The notes beneath the pieces are model-generated. The model had not been told where the DNA came from and did not search any database. It worked only from the letters and a program-made list of their open reading frames with translations. The translations under genes were made by a program, and so were the position numbers. This document shows, in pieces, positions 8,396 through 17,475 of a stretch of DNA of 64,000 nucleotides. The stretch is from NCBI RefSeq assembly GCF_900176005.1, contig NZ_LT838272.1, forward strand, positions 613,587 through 677,586, written 5' to 3'. This DNA comes from Thermanaeromonas toyohensis ToBE. GTDB taxonomy: Bacteria > Bacillota > DSM-521 > Neomoorellales > Neomoorellaceae. The first letter of the stretch is position 1. Every line of letters begins with the position of its first letter.

Positions 8396-9916
8396 ATGCC
8401 TGTTCTTCTGGAACTCCGTGGCATATGTAAATCATTTCCGGGAGTAAAAGCCAATGACAATGTGAACTTACAAGTAGCTGCAGGTGAAATCCATGCCTTA
8501 TTAGGGGAGAATGGGGCAGGCAAAACAACCCTTATGAACTGTATCTACGGTCTTTATACCCCTGATGCAGGCCAGATCTTTTGGGAAGGCCGGGAAGTTA
8601 AGATTAATTCTATCCGGGATGCTATAAATTTGGGTATTGGCATGGTGCACCAGCATTTCATGCTAGTGCATAATTTTACGGTTTTAGAAAATATCATGCT
8701 CGGCTTGCCTTCTAGGAGGGAGCCTTTTTTAGATAAGGCTAAGGTGGCCAGGGAAGTTAAGGAATTGATGGAAGCTTACGGGCTCTATGTAGATCTTGAT
8801 GCCCAAATATGGCAGCTGCCAGTAGGGCTACAGCAAAGGGTGGAGATCCTCAAGGCTTTATACCGGAAGGCCCGGTTATTGATTTTGGATGAACCCACAG
8901 CGGTTTTAACACCTGGTGAAGTTAAGGAGCTCTTTCACATTTTACGCCAATTAGTAGCCCAAGGATATGCGGTAATTTTTATAACCCATAAATTAGATGA
9001 AGTTATGGCCATTGCTGACCGGATAACAGTATTAAGGGATGGCAAAGTAGTTAAAACTTTGGAAGCTAAAGCAGCTGACAAAAAAATGCTAGCGCGGCTC
9101 ATGGTCGGCCGGGAGATCGCTTACGAAAAACCTAAAACCTCAGCTACCCCTGGAGAAGAGGTCTTAAGGGTTGAAAATTTGCAGGCCTTAGATAATAAGG
9201 GACTGCCAGCTTTAAGAGGTGTTTCTTTCACCATCCGGCGCGGAGAGATTTTGGGGATCGCTGGAGTAGCAGGGAACGGTCAAACAGAACTGGCGGAAGT
9301 TTTAACGGGGCTACGTCAGGCCACGGGAGGCAAGGTGTTTTTTAAAGGGCAAGAAATCACCAACTGGACTCCCCGGGCTTTATACGAATTGAATATCGCT
9401 CATATCCCTGAAGACAGGCAACGCGTAGGACTTATCATGGACTTTTCGGTAAAGGAAAACACCCTTTTGGGTGTGTATTATCGTTGGCCTTTTGCTAAAG
9501 GTATCCAGATGAACCACTCTGTTATACGAGAGCATGCCGCAAAACTTATCCAGGAATATGGCATCCGCACCCCGGGACCAGAAGCCAAAGTGCGGTTTCT
9601 TTCGGGTGGTAATCAGCAGAAGCTCATTTTAGCCCGGGAGCTCTCACGGAAACCTGGACTTTTAATTGCAGTTCAACCTACTAGAGGACTGGATATCAGT
9701 GCTACAGAGTTTGTCCACCAACAGATACTGCTTCAACGGGAACAAGGGACAGCTATACTTTATATCTCTACCGAGCTAGATGAGATTATGAAGTTAAGCG
9801 ACCGTATTGCTGTATTTTATAAAGGAGAAATCATGGGTATTTTAGAGCCTCATAAAACCGATATAGAGACCCTGGGGCTTCTGATGGCGGGGGCCCAACG
9901 TTTGGAAACAAATTAA
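8396..9916 (+). CDS. Sugar/nucleoside ABC transporter ATPase (two fused nucleotide-binding domains)
   Basis: This 506-residue tandem ATPase resembles RbsA/XylG/NupA-type proteins. Domain 1 has Walker A GENGAGKTT, the variant signature LPVGLQQRVE and Walker B LLILDEPTAVL. Domain 2 has the degenerate Walker A GVAGNGQTE (Lys replaced by Gln), the full signature LSGGNQQK and the altered Walker B LLIAVQPTRGLD. That asymmetry is normal in this family. It energises import of the ligand delivered by the BMP lipoprotein. It sits 12 bases before the first permease gene. Confidence 0.94.
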   Translation: MPVLLELRGICKSFPGVKANDNVNLQVAAGEIHALLGENGAGKTTLMNCIYGLYTPDAGQIFWEGREVKINSIRDAINLGIGMVHQHFMLVHNFTVLENIMLGLPSRREPFLDKAKVAREVKELMEAYGLYVDLDAQIWQLPVGLQQRVEILKALYRKARLLILDEPTAVLTPGEVKELFHILRQLVAQGYAVIFITHKLDEVMAIADRITVLRDGKVVKTLEAKAADKKMLARLMVGREIAYEKPKTSATPGEEVLRVENLQALDNKGLPALRGVSFTIRRGEILGIAGVAGNGQTELAEVLTGLRQATGGKVFFKGQEITNWTPRALYELNIAHIPEDRQRVGLIMDFSVKENTLLGVYYRWPFAKGIQMNHSVIREHAAKLIQEYGIRTPGPEAKVRFLSGGNQQKLILARELSRKPGLLIAVQPTRGLDISATEFVHQQILLQREQGTAILYISTELDEIMKLSDRIAVFYKGEIMGILEPHKTDIETLGLLMAGAQRLETN

Positions 9917-9928
9917 AGGAGGACAAGG

Positions 9929-11008
9929 ATGCCGGACAAACTATTGGGCTGGGTTAAAGTTTTCCAGCGGGAAGGTTTAAGCGGCATTTTAACTCCAGTT
10001 TTTGGTATCATTTTTGGTTTAGCAGTAGCCGCGATAGTTATTATCCAGCAAGGAGTAAGCCCTTTAGAGGCCTATAGGGAGTTATTTTTAGGGGCCTTTG
10101 GTGATTTAGGAAGTTTTACCTTTACCCTCTTGCGCTTTATACCTTTGGCTTTCACGGGTCTAGCTGTTACGCTGGCGTACCGGGGTGGAGTTTTTAATAT
10201 CGGCGCAGAGGGCCAACTCTATGTAGCAGCCCTAGCCTCTACCTGGGTGGGGATATACCCGCTACATGGGCCAGCCTTTATACACGTATTTTTGGCTCTG
10301 CTCGCTGGTATGATAGCGGGTGCCTTCTGGGCTTTTATACCAGGTTATCTTAAGGCTACGCGCGGGATCAATGAAATTTTGACTACCATTTTAATGAATT
10401 ACGTGGCTATAAATCTTGTAGGTTTAGCAGTCAATACTTTTCTTATGGAACCTGGGCAAAGCGCTCCCCAGAGCCCTCCTATACTTGATAGCGCAAGACT
10501 TCCCATTATTCTACCTGGCACTTTTCTCCACGCAGGGTTCCTGTTGGTTTTTATTTTAGCTTGGTTAGTGTACTGGGTCTTATGGCATACCACCTGGGGG
10601 TATGAGATCCGGAGCGTGGGGGCCAACAGGGAGGCAGCCTGTTACGGGGGAATCAATGTAAAACGAGTTATGATATTGACCATGACTGCTAGTGGTGCCT
10701 TAGCTTCTTTGGCTGGAAGCTCAGAGATCCTGGGGGTACAGTATCGGTTGCTAGAAAATTTTATGGTAGGTTATGGTTATGATGCTATTGCTATAGCCTT
10801 GCTGGGAGGTTTGCATCCTTTAGGGACTCTAGTAGCGGCCCTCTTCTTCGGGGCTTTACGTAATGGTGCTAACTCTATGCAGATTGCTGTAGGTGTACCC
10901 GTATCTATAGTGTATGTGATACAAGCTCTGGCAGTTTTAAGCATTATAGCAACGGTTGCTGTCCGCAATATATACTTCCGGCAGACCTTTAAAAAGGAGG
11001 AGAGGTAA
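9929..11008 (+). CDS. BMP-type ABC transporter permease 1
   Basis: This 359-residue multi-spanning membrane protein of the BPD_transp_2 class contains the conserved FNIGAEGQLYVAAL segment and the IRSVGANREAACYGGINV coupling region. About nine hydrophobic segments are visible. It pairs with the permease that starts directly at its stop codon. Confidence 0.93.
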   Translation: MPDKLLGWVKVFQREGLSGILTPVFGIIFGLAVAAIVIIQQGVSPLEAYRELFLGAFGDLGSFTFTLLRFIPLAFTGLAVTLAYRGGVFNIGAEGQLYVAALASTWVGIYPLHGPAFIHVFLALLAGMIAGAFWAFIPGYLKATRGINEILTTILMNYVAINLVGLAVNTFLMEPGQSAPQSPPILDSARLPIILPGTFLHAGFLLVFILAWLVYWVLWHTTWGYEIRSVGANREAACYGGINVKRVMILTMTASGALASLAGSSEILGVQYRLLENFMVGYGYDAIAIALLGGLHPLGTLVAALFFGALRNGANSMQIAVGVPVSIVYVIQALAVLSIIATVAVRNIYFRQTFKKEER

Positions 11009-11950
11009 TTGGAAAATATTTGGGCAATAGTTGGTAATATTGATTTTTTGGTAGCTAGCCTACGCATGGCCACTCCTCTTTTGTTGGCTGCTACAGGAGA
11101 TATTTTCTCTGAACGAACTGGCGTGCTTAATATCGCTTTGGAGTCCATGATGTTAATAGGAGCCTTTGGGTCCTTTATTTTCGCCTATTATTTTGGGAAT
11201 CCCTATGTAGGGATACTAGCAGCCGTTGCATTGGGAGCTCTCATGGGATTAAACCACGCTTTTTTTACTGTAACTTTACGCTGCGATCAGGTAGTTACGG
11301 CGGTGGGAGAAAATATCTTTGCTTTAGGTGTCACCAGCACCCTTTACCGCATTCTCCTAGGTGCTACTCCTATCCAGCCTGAAGCGCCCGGCTTACCGGT
11401 ATTACGCATTCCTTGGCTTAGCCAGATCCCTGGGGTAGGAAGCCTTCTCTTTAACCAGAATATCTTGGTGTATCTAGCTTTAATCATGGTTCCTATCACC
11501 TATATAATCTTATTTCATACAACTTGGGGATTGAAAATCCGGGCCGTGGGGGAACATCCGCGGGCAGCTGATACCATGGGTATAAATGTATATTTAACCC
11601 GTTATATATGTGTTGTTATAAGCAGTATTATGGCTTCCTTGGGTGGAGCGGCTCTTACGGTGGGCGGTTTGAGATATTTTATGGATAATATGACTGCAGG
11701 GAGGGGTTTTATCGCCTTTTCAGCGGTGATCTTCGGCCGCTACAATCCTTGGGGAACCTTTGTAGCTACCGCGCTTTTTGGTATAACCGATGCTTTTCAA
11801 TTGAGGATGCAAGCTATGGGCTTTAGCGTGCCTTACCATATATTCTTAATGCTTCCCTACGTGGTCACCTTGTTAGTTTTAGTGTCTGTAATAGGCTCCA
11901 CAGTTGCGCCCCGTTCCCAAGGGATACCTTATATTCGGGAGGAACGGTAG
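11009..11950 (+). CDS. BMP-type ABC transporter permease 2
   Basis: This 313-residue partner permease has the matching family segments FSERTGVLNIALESMMLIGAF and IRAVGEHPRAADTMGINV. The start is TTG, immediately after the TAA of permease 1 and preceded by AAGGAGG. Continuous spacing from the ATPase shows one operon. Confidence 0.93.
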   Translation: MENIWAIVGNIDFLVASLRMATPLLLAATGDIFSERTGVLNIALESMMLIGAFGSFIFAYYFGNPYVGILAAVALGALMGLNHAFFTVTLRCDQVVTAVGENIFALGVTSTLYRILLGATPIQPEAPGLPVLRIPWLSQIPGVGSLLFNQNILVYLALIMVPITYIILFHTTWGLKIRAVGEHPRAADTMGINVYLTRYICVVISSIMASLGGAALTVGGLRYFMDNMTAGRGFIAFSAVIFGRYNPWGTFVATALFGITDAFQLRMQAMGFSVPYHIFLMLPYVVTLLVLVSVIGSTVAPRSQGIPYIREER

Positions 11951-11991
11951 AAAGGGAAAAGGGATGAAAGAGTTTTAAGGGGGTTAAATAC

Positions 11992-12780
11992 ATGAGCAAT
12001 ATAGGTAAAGTACGCCGGTTAAAGCGGCTGTTTCGCCCAGATGGACGTACATTTATTGTAGCTATGGACCACGGCACCAATGCAGGACCCCTTCCGGGGT
12101 TAGAAAGACCGGGGGAAACTTTGACTAAAATAGCTGCTAGCGGTGCTGATGCTGTAATTGTCAATTATGGTGTAGCCCGAGAATTTGCCCGTGAATTAGC
12201 TAGCTTAGGTTTAATTCTACGCCTTGATATACCTCCGACGGTGCTCGGACAGGGGTGTGCAAGTCACCTAGTATATGGGGTAGAAGAAGCTTTGCGCCTG
12301 GGCGCCGATGCAGTGATTGTAAACGCTGGTCCAGGTGTGGGAGTAGAAGAGGTTACTTTACCCCAGCTAGCCCAAATAGCTCGTCAATGTGATGCCTGGG
12401 GTATACCTCTTATAGGAGAGATTTCCCCTGGAGGTTTCGACAGTGATCCGGCTTTGCGCACATTAAAAAACATACAGCTTGGTGCCCGAATCGCCTGCGA
12501 ATTAGGGGTAGATGCTATAAAAACTATTTACCACCCTGGGTTTGAAGCGGTGGTGAAAAACTGTTTTGTACCCATAGTAGTGCTAGGAGGGGCCAGGGTA
12601 AGCGATGATGTAACCTTTCTAGCCTCTATTAAAAGCGCCTTGGAAGAAGGGGCCGCAGGGGTAGCTATAGGGCGAAACGTTTGGGGACATCCACAGCCAG
12701 AAAAGATGGCGCGAGCCCTCGAGGCTCTTATCCATAAAGGGGCAACTTTGGGAGAAGCTAAAGCTATATTACAGGGTTAA
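11992..12780 (+). CDS. DhnA/LsrF-type class I aldolase (fructose-bisphosphate aldolase-like)
   Basis: This 262-residue TIM-barrel protein of the DeoC/FbaB (DhnA) superfamily shows FIVAMDHGTNAG near the N-terminus, GADAVIVNAGPG, IGEISPGG, the probable Schiff-base lysine in GVDAIKTIYHP and the phosphate-binding AAGVAIGRNVWGH. Family members include archaeal-type FBP aldolase, the ADH-synthase of aromatic synthesis and LsrF. Beside a dehydrogenase and an FGGY kinase, cleavage of a phosphorylated ketose is the most likely job. The substrate is not determinable. Confidence 0.82.
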   Translation: MSNIGKVRRLKRLFRPDGRTFIVAMDHGTNAGPLPGLERPGETLTKIAASGADAVIVNYGVAREFARELASLGLILRLDIPPTVLGQGCASHLVYGVEEALRLGADAVIVNAGPGVGVEEVTLPQLAQIARQCDAWGIPLIGEISPGGFDSDPALRTLKNIQLGARIACELGVDAIKTIYHPGFEAVVKNCFVPIVVLGGARVSDDVTFLASIKSALEEGAAGVAIGRNVWGHPQPEKMARALEALIHKGATLGEAKAILQG

Positions 12781-12788
12781 AGGAGAGG

Positions 12789-13820
12789 ATGCTGTTGCTC
12801 AGAGCAGTAATAACGGGACCGGAGACTATCAAGCTAGAAGAAGTTCCTTTGAGAAAATTAGAACCTGATGAGGTCTTGGTAAAGGTAAGGGCTTGTGGCA
12901 TCTGTACGTGGGAGCAGCGTTTTTTCCGTGGAGTAGAAAAAAGTTATCCTTTCCTTGGCGGGCATGAGATTTCTGGGGAGGTGGTAGAGGTAGGCCCCCG
13001 CGTGGCCGAGAGGTTAAAAATAGGGCAGAAAGTAGCTGTAGCCCGGCTTACCCGGTGCGGCGAATGCTATTTCTGCCGCCGGGGGATGGATCATATGTGC
13101 GCTAATGCGGGAAATGATCCTACACCTGGTAATTATTGGGGGCCGGCCGGTTTTGCTGAGTATTTAATTGCTAAAGGATATGAAATTTATCCCTTAGCGG
13201 ATAGGGTCGACTTTACCCATGCCACATTATCCGAACCTTTAGCTTGTGTTATACGGAGTATAGGCAGAAGCGACTTACGGTTAGGGGATACAGCAGTAGT
13301 TTTAGGGGCAGGAGTTATGGGTCTTTTGCATCTTAAACTAGCCAGACTTAAAGGTGCCCAGGTTATTGTAAGCGAGCCAGATAGTGAGCGAAGAGAAAAA
13401 GCTCTCCAGCTTGGAGCTACAGCTGCGATAGATCCTTTTAAGGAAGATATTATTTCTATTGTTAAAGATTTAACTGCGGGCCGGGGTGTCGAAGCTGTAT
13501 TTTTTACAGGTGGAGGAACTCCCGCTTTAACCCAAGGGATAAAACTTCTCGCTAAAGGTGGCACTTTGGTAATATATGGTTCTGTCTATCCTCCTAATCC
13601 CTTAGAAGTAAATCCTAATGATCTGCATTACAACGAATTTATCCTCACAGGGGCTATAAGGCACGATAGAGAGAGCTTCCGCCAGGCTACTGCCCTGTTA
13701 TCCGAAGGGTTAGTGGAGGTAGAAGACTTGATCAGCGCTCAGATTCCATTTAAAGAGATTGAAAAAGCTTTTAGATTAGCTATTGAACCGGGTACTTACC
13801 GGGTAGTGTTAACCTTCTAA
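12789..13820 (+). CDS. Zinc-dependent medium-chain alcohol/polyol dehydrogenase
   Basis: This 343-residue MDR protein has the catalytic zinc site around CGICTWEQ and GHEISGEVVEVG, the structural zinc cysteines in CGECYFCRRGMDHMC, and the Rossmann loop VVLGAGVMGLLHLKLA. It resembles sorbitol, threonine or galactitol dehydrogenases. It sits between the aldolase and the FGGY kinase, so oxidation of a polyol to a ketose before phosphorylation fits. AGGAGAGG precedes the ATG by about two bases; an in-frame downstream start is not excluded. Confidence 0.9.
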   Translation: MLLLRAVITGPETIKLEEVPLRKLEPDEVLVKVRACGICTWEQRFFRGVEKSYPFLGGHEISGEVVEVGPRVAERLKIGQKVAVARLTRCGECYFCRRGMDHMCANAGNDPTPGNYWGPAGFAEYLIAKGYEIYPLADRVDFTHATLSEPLACVIRSIGRSDLRLGDTAVVLGAGVMGLLHLKLARLKGAQVIVSEPDSERREKALQLGATAAIDPFKEDIISIVKDLTAGRGVEAVFFTGGGTPALTQGIKLLAKGGTLVIYGSVYPPNPLEVNPNDLHYNEFILTGAIRHDRESFRQATALLSEGLVEVEDLISAQIPFKEIEKAFRLAIEPGTYRVVLTF

Positions 13821-13838
13821 TAGAAGTGGTGATCAAAA

Positions 13839-15284
13839 TTGTCCCTTCTATTGGGAGTGGATATAGGCACCTTAGGGACTAAAGCGGTGTTAGCAGATGA
13901 AACGGGATGTATTCTGGCTTCCGGGCAAATCCAACATAGCATAAGTTATCCTCATCCGGGATGGGCAGAACAAGATCCAGAGAAAGAATGGTGGGGTGAG
14001 TTTGTGGTCTTGGTGCGGGAGGTATTAACCAAGGCTAATGTCACCCCATCAGCAATTATAGGTATAAGTATAACGGGACTGGTCCCTACCCTTTGTGTGC
14101 TGGACAGGGAGGGGCGTAGCTTAAGGCCAGCTATTCTGCATTGCGATAACCGGGCCACCGCTGAGTTAAAAGAGTTGCTAGAAAATTATGGGCTAGAAAT
14201 AACTTTAGAGCAAGTCTTACCTAAGCTGTTATGGCTTAAAAAACATGAACCAGATATTTATAAAAAGGCCCATGTTATCTTAAATCCCCATAGCTATATC
14301 GTCTACCGGTTAACTGGTCGGAAAACAACAGACTTTGATACTGCCAATATTTTTGGAGGAATTTTTGATGCTAGTAGTATGACCTGGAAAGAAAAATTAT
14401 GTGTTGATTTAGGTATCAACCCTAGTTTATTGCCCGAACCACTTCCTGGTACAGCTATTGCTGGTGGTGTGTTACCAGAGGCAGCTCATCTTACAGGCCT
14501 AGCTCCAGGTACCCCAGTAATTGTGGGTACAGGAGACTCTTTCGTTACTCTTTTGTCAGCTGGGGTTACACAACCTGGGGAAATGATGATTTATCTAGGT
14601 ACGGCAGGGACAGCTATTTTAGTCCGGCGGCCTTTAGTTGAAGTAGCTAGCACTTTGCATATCAGTAATAGACCCTCAGCAGTAGAGTTTTGTGCCAATA
14701 TCTTAACCTGCGGGCAAGCCCTTAATTGGTATAAAAATAATTTCTTTCCTGAAACTCCAGAGCAGGAATTTTTTAAGTTAGTAGAAACCCAAGCCAGATC
14801 TCTTCCTCCTGCTGCTCAAGGCCTTTATTTTTTACCCCATCTTATGGGTCGACGCTTACCTTACCCTCAGCCTTTGGCCCGGGGGACCCTTTTTGGCCTG
14901 ACACCTGCTCACCACCGTTACCATATTTTTCGGGCTCTATTGGAAGGTATAGCTTATGAATTTAAATGTGGATACCTCAAGGTAAAAGAAGAAGTGCGAC
15001 GGATAGTAGTAACTGGTGGCGGTGCCTACAGCTCCCTATGGCGGCAGATTATAAGTGATGTGCTAGACAAAGAGATATACTCTCCCCTCCATCATAATAC
15101 AGCTTTAGGGGCCGCTTACTTTACAGGGTATTCTTTAGGCCTGTTTACCGATTTTCATAAAATGCGGGAACAATGGAATCCGGTTAAGGATCACCATAAG
15201 CCCCAACTCCAAGCTTCAGTATGTTATCGTAAAGCCTTTAATGTTTATCTAAAATTAAATCGTATTCTCCAGGAGCTTTATTAA
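13839..15284 (+). CDS. FGGY-family carbohydrate kinase
   Basis: This 481-residue kinase has the N-terminal phosphate loop GVDIGTLGTKAVL, the central HCDNRATAEL and GTGDSFVTLLSAGV segments, and the C-terminal ATP-site VVTGGGAYSSLWRQIISDVL. Length and pattern fit xylulokinase, ribulokinase or AI-2 kinase relatives. The start is TTG, preceded by GTGGTGATC. It closes the BMP transporter, aldolase and dehydrogenase operon and would phosphorylate the ketose ahead of the aldolase. Confidence 0.9.
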   Translation: MSLLLGVDIGTLGTKAVLADETGCILASGQIQHSISYPHPGWAEQDPEKEWWGEFVVLVREVLTKANVTPSAIIGISITGLVPTLCVLDREGRSLRPAILHCDNRATAELKELLENYGLEITLEQVLPKLLWLKKHEPDIYKKAHVILNPHSYIVYRLTGRKTTDFDTANIFGGIFDASSMTWKEKLCVDLGINPSLLPEPLPGTAIAGGVLPEAAHLTGLAPGTPVIVGTGDSFVTLLSAGVTQPGEMMIYLGTAGTAILVRRPLVEVASTLHISNRPSAVEFCANILTCGQALNWYKNNFFPETPEQEFFKLVETQARSLPPAAQGLYFLPHLMGRRLPYPQPLARGTLFGLTPAHHRYHIFRALLEGIAYEFKCGYLKVKEEVRRIVVTGGGAYSSLWRQIISDVLDKEIYSPLHHNTALGAAYFTGYSLGLFTDFHKMREQWNPVKDHHKPQLQASVCYRKAFNVYLKLNRILQELY

Positions 15285-15522
15285 TCGTAGATAAAGGTAT
15301 ATTTACTCGGTCCATCGCAATATGCTATAACAATGAGCTTCTAGAAATTAACTTTCACTTTATATTTAATATGCCTACAAAGCGGAAGAGGAGCGAAGAG
15401 AGAGTGGAGAAGGGCTAGAAGAGCTTAATTAAGTATAATTTAAATCTTTTAGGACACTAGCTATAGAGTGCCCACGGGAAATGTGAAAAATGTGGAAGAT
15501 AAATCAGACAAGAGGTTAGTAA

Positions 15523-15663
15523 TTAGAGTAAGACTATAAATTCATCTACTGTTAACCCTGCGCTTTTTAAAATGCTTTTAAGGGTCTTAGGTTTTAAGAC
15601 TTTACCAGCATGTACAGGAACTATAACTTGCCGCTCATACGGTGACCTCCACGAGATTATCAC
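15523..15663 (-). pseudogene. hicA-like toxin remnant overlapping the end of hicB
   Basis: In the +1 frame relative to hicB, 46 codons (GTG at 15663 to TAA at 15523) give VIVPVHAGKVLKPKTLKSIL and SAGLTVDEF, which match the C-terminal half of HicA mRNA interferases. The N-terminal part with the catalytic GSHH histidine is absent and is not found in hicB's frame either. I therefore call it a truncated remnant. It could still be translated by coupling from hicB. Confidence 0.6.
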
Positions 15664-15976
15664 CTTCCTGGTCGTTTGGCGGTAGCGGTTGCCCTGTTAG
15701 AAGGAGGTATTCTAGGTAACAGGTTATTGCCTCGCGGGCGTTGGCTAGAGCTTCTTCTTTGTTATCGCCTTGAGTAATGACAGGGGGAAGAGAGGGGACT
15801 AATACCGTGTAACCACCCACAGGGTCCTCCTCGTCGGGTTCATTCCATTCCAGTACCACGTTATACCGGCGGGTAATTTTCTCGTTCATCGAGGAAGCCT
15901 GGGCAAAGTTAAGCACCATCTGCAAGCGCTCTGGAGAAAGCTTAGAAAGTGCTTCCATAATTTCTGGCGGTAACAT
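15635..15976 (-). CDS. HicB-like antitoxin
   Basis: This 113-residue protein has about 30 extra N-terminal residues and then the HicB RNase-H-like fold pattern YNVVLEWNEPDEEDPVGGYTVLVPSLPPVITQGDNKEEALANAREAI (residues about 38-84). HicB binds and neutralises HicA and represses its own operon. Here it precedes the toxin remnant, opposite to the usual hicA-hicB order. No C-terminal DNA-binding domain is visible. AAAGGAG lies upstream of the ATG. Confidence 0.8.
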   Translation of the reverse strand: MLPPEIMEALSKLSPERLQMVLNFAQASSMNEKITRRYNVVLEWNEPDEEDPVGGYTVLVPSLPPVITQGDNKEEALANAREAITCYLEYLLLTGQPLPPNDQEGDNLVEVTV

Positions 15977-16275
15977 TGGGGTATCACTCTCCTTTTAGGT
16001 TAATTATTTAATTATAATGTATTTTTTAATTCTATCTACCGCCGCCGGGGATCAGAAGCTGTTAAGTAGACCTAGGTAATTTTTTGTTTTTTTTCCTCCA
16101 ATGGTAAATGGGTATTTATGTAGTTTATGTTAGTTATTGGTATAACAAAGGTATACAACATTTGACAAAGACACCTTCTGTTAAAACAGTCGTATATTTC
16201 TCTAAAAAATTTCTCTAAAAAACTCGGCTAGTGAAGAAGGAAAATATAAGATGATATCGAATATATATCATAGAT

Positions 16276-16295
16276 TTTTGGGACCGGTTTCAAAA
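16276..16295. promoter_or_regulatory. Candidate LacI-family operator upstream of its own gene
   Basis: The 20-bp imperfect palindrome TTTTGGGACCGGTTTCAAAA has 16 of 20 symmetric positions and a central CG, as LacI-family operators do. It lies 31 bp before the regulator start. The rest of the 350-base gap (15977-16326) is AT-rich and holds a tandem TTTCTCTAAAAAA repeat near 16197-16222 but no gene I can support. Confidence 0.5.
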
Positions 16296-16326
16296 TTAGT
16301 GCAGACAGAGGGCGATTAATAGGCTT

Positions 16327-17331
16327 ATGAAGGTTACTATTAAAGAAATTGCTAAGAGGAGTGGGGTTTCCCGATCGACTGTTTCGCGAGTCATTTCTAA
16401 TCACCCTAATGTAGATGAGGAAACGAGACAAAAAGTAAAAAAAGTTATGGAAGAGTTAAATTACCGTCCCAGCCGGTTAGCACAAGGGTTAGTAAAAGGG
16501 AAAATAAACGTTGTAGGCCTAATAATTGGCGATATTCGTAATCCATTTTATTCTGAGCTTACCCGGGCAATAGAGGATATACTTAACGCTGAAGGATACA
16601 TGGTGGTGTTGTGCGATAGCGATTATAATCCTCAGAAAGAAGAATTGTACTTGCGAACGGCTGAGGAATTAGGCTTTGCGGGAGTTATCATGACTTCTGC
16701 TATGGAAACAAAGGAATTACTACAGACCCTTCAAAGCCTTAGCTGTCCGGTAGTGTTGCTAAACCGTTATTTGCGAGCTTTTGAGACGGATGTCGTATCT
16801 TTTGATAATTATAATGGTGGATATATTGCGGCTGAACATCTAATTAAACTTGGGCACCGAAGAATTGCTATTTTAGCTGGACCCAATAATTCCACATCCA
16901 GTAAAGATCGTCTGAGGGGGTACAGTGATGCTTTGAGGGATTACGGACTTGAATATAAAGAAGAGGAAGTTACTTACGGTGATTTGCGTTGGGCAACTGG
17001 TTATGAATTCGGGCTTCACCTATTGAGACGACAAGAAAGGCCTACTGCTGTTTTTGCCGGGAACGATCTCATGGCTTTGGGTATAATTCAGGCTTATTTG
17101 GACAATGGGCTTAAGGTACCGGATGACCTTAGTGTGGTCGGGTTTGATGATATTCCAGCAGCGTATATGGGTGCAGTAAAGTTAACCACTGTGAGGCAGC
17201 CTCAATACGAAATGGGTGTAGAAGCGGCAAAACTAATGTTAGAGCGCATTAAAGGGATACCACATGCTCCGAAACGTATAATTTTTGATGCTAAGTTGGT
17301 AATTAGGGAAAGCACAAAACCTATTATATAA
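16327..17331 (+). CDS. LacI-family transcriptional regulator
   Basis: This 334-residue protein has the N-terminal LacI helix-turn-helix VTIKEIAKRSGVSRSTVSRVI, the hinge LNYRPSRLAQGL, and a periplasmic-binding-like effector domain (GLIIGDIRNPFYSEL, LGHRRIAILAGP, VFAGNDLMALG, VPDDLSVVGFDDIP). It precedes the thiolase, CoA-transferase, SDR and aconitase-X genes in the same direction. Two similar ACCGGT dyads, one before itself and one before the thiolase gene, suggest it controls both. Confidence 0.94.
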   Translation: MKVTIKEIAKRSGVSRSTVSRVISNHPNVDEETRQKVKKVMEELNYRPSRLAQGLVKGKINVVGLIIGDIRNPFYSELTRAIEDILNAEGYMVVLCDSDYNPQKEELYLRTAEELGFAGVIMTSAMETKELLQTLQSLSCPVVLLNRYLRAFETDVVSFDNYNGGYIAAEHLIKLGHRRIAILAGPNNSTSSKDRLRGYSDALRDYGLEYKEEEVTYGDLRWATGYEFGLHLLRRQERPTAVFAGNDLMALGIIQAYLDNGLKVPDDLSVVGFDDIPAAYMGAVKLTTVRQPQYEMGVEAAKLMLERIKGIPHAPKRIIFDAKLVIRESTKPII

Positions 17332-17434
17332 TCCTTTTTAGGGTTATATAAAGAGTAGGTATCGCACTGACCCTCGAAACGCAAATAATATTATTTTGCC
17401 TACGAGCTAATCAAACCCAAAGTAGCTACTTTAA

Positions 17435-17448
17435 TGGTACCGGTACCA
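17435..17448. promoter_or_regulatory. Candidate LacI-family operator upstream of the thiolase operon
   Basis: TGGTACCGGTACCA is a perfect 14-bp palindrome with the central ACCGGT shared with the dyad at 16276-16295. It lies 27 bp before the thiolase ATG, where bound repressor would block initiation or clearance. The outline also resembles a catabolite-response element, so CcpA is an alternative. Confidence 0.55.
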
Positions 17449-17475
17449 ATATAAACTTTAAGGGAGAGAAAGGCT

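Noticed and set aside
16162..16167. TTGACA as promoter -35 for the LacI-type gene
   Set aside because: No -10-like hexamer lies 16-18 bases downstream.
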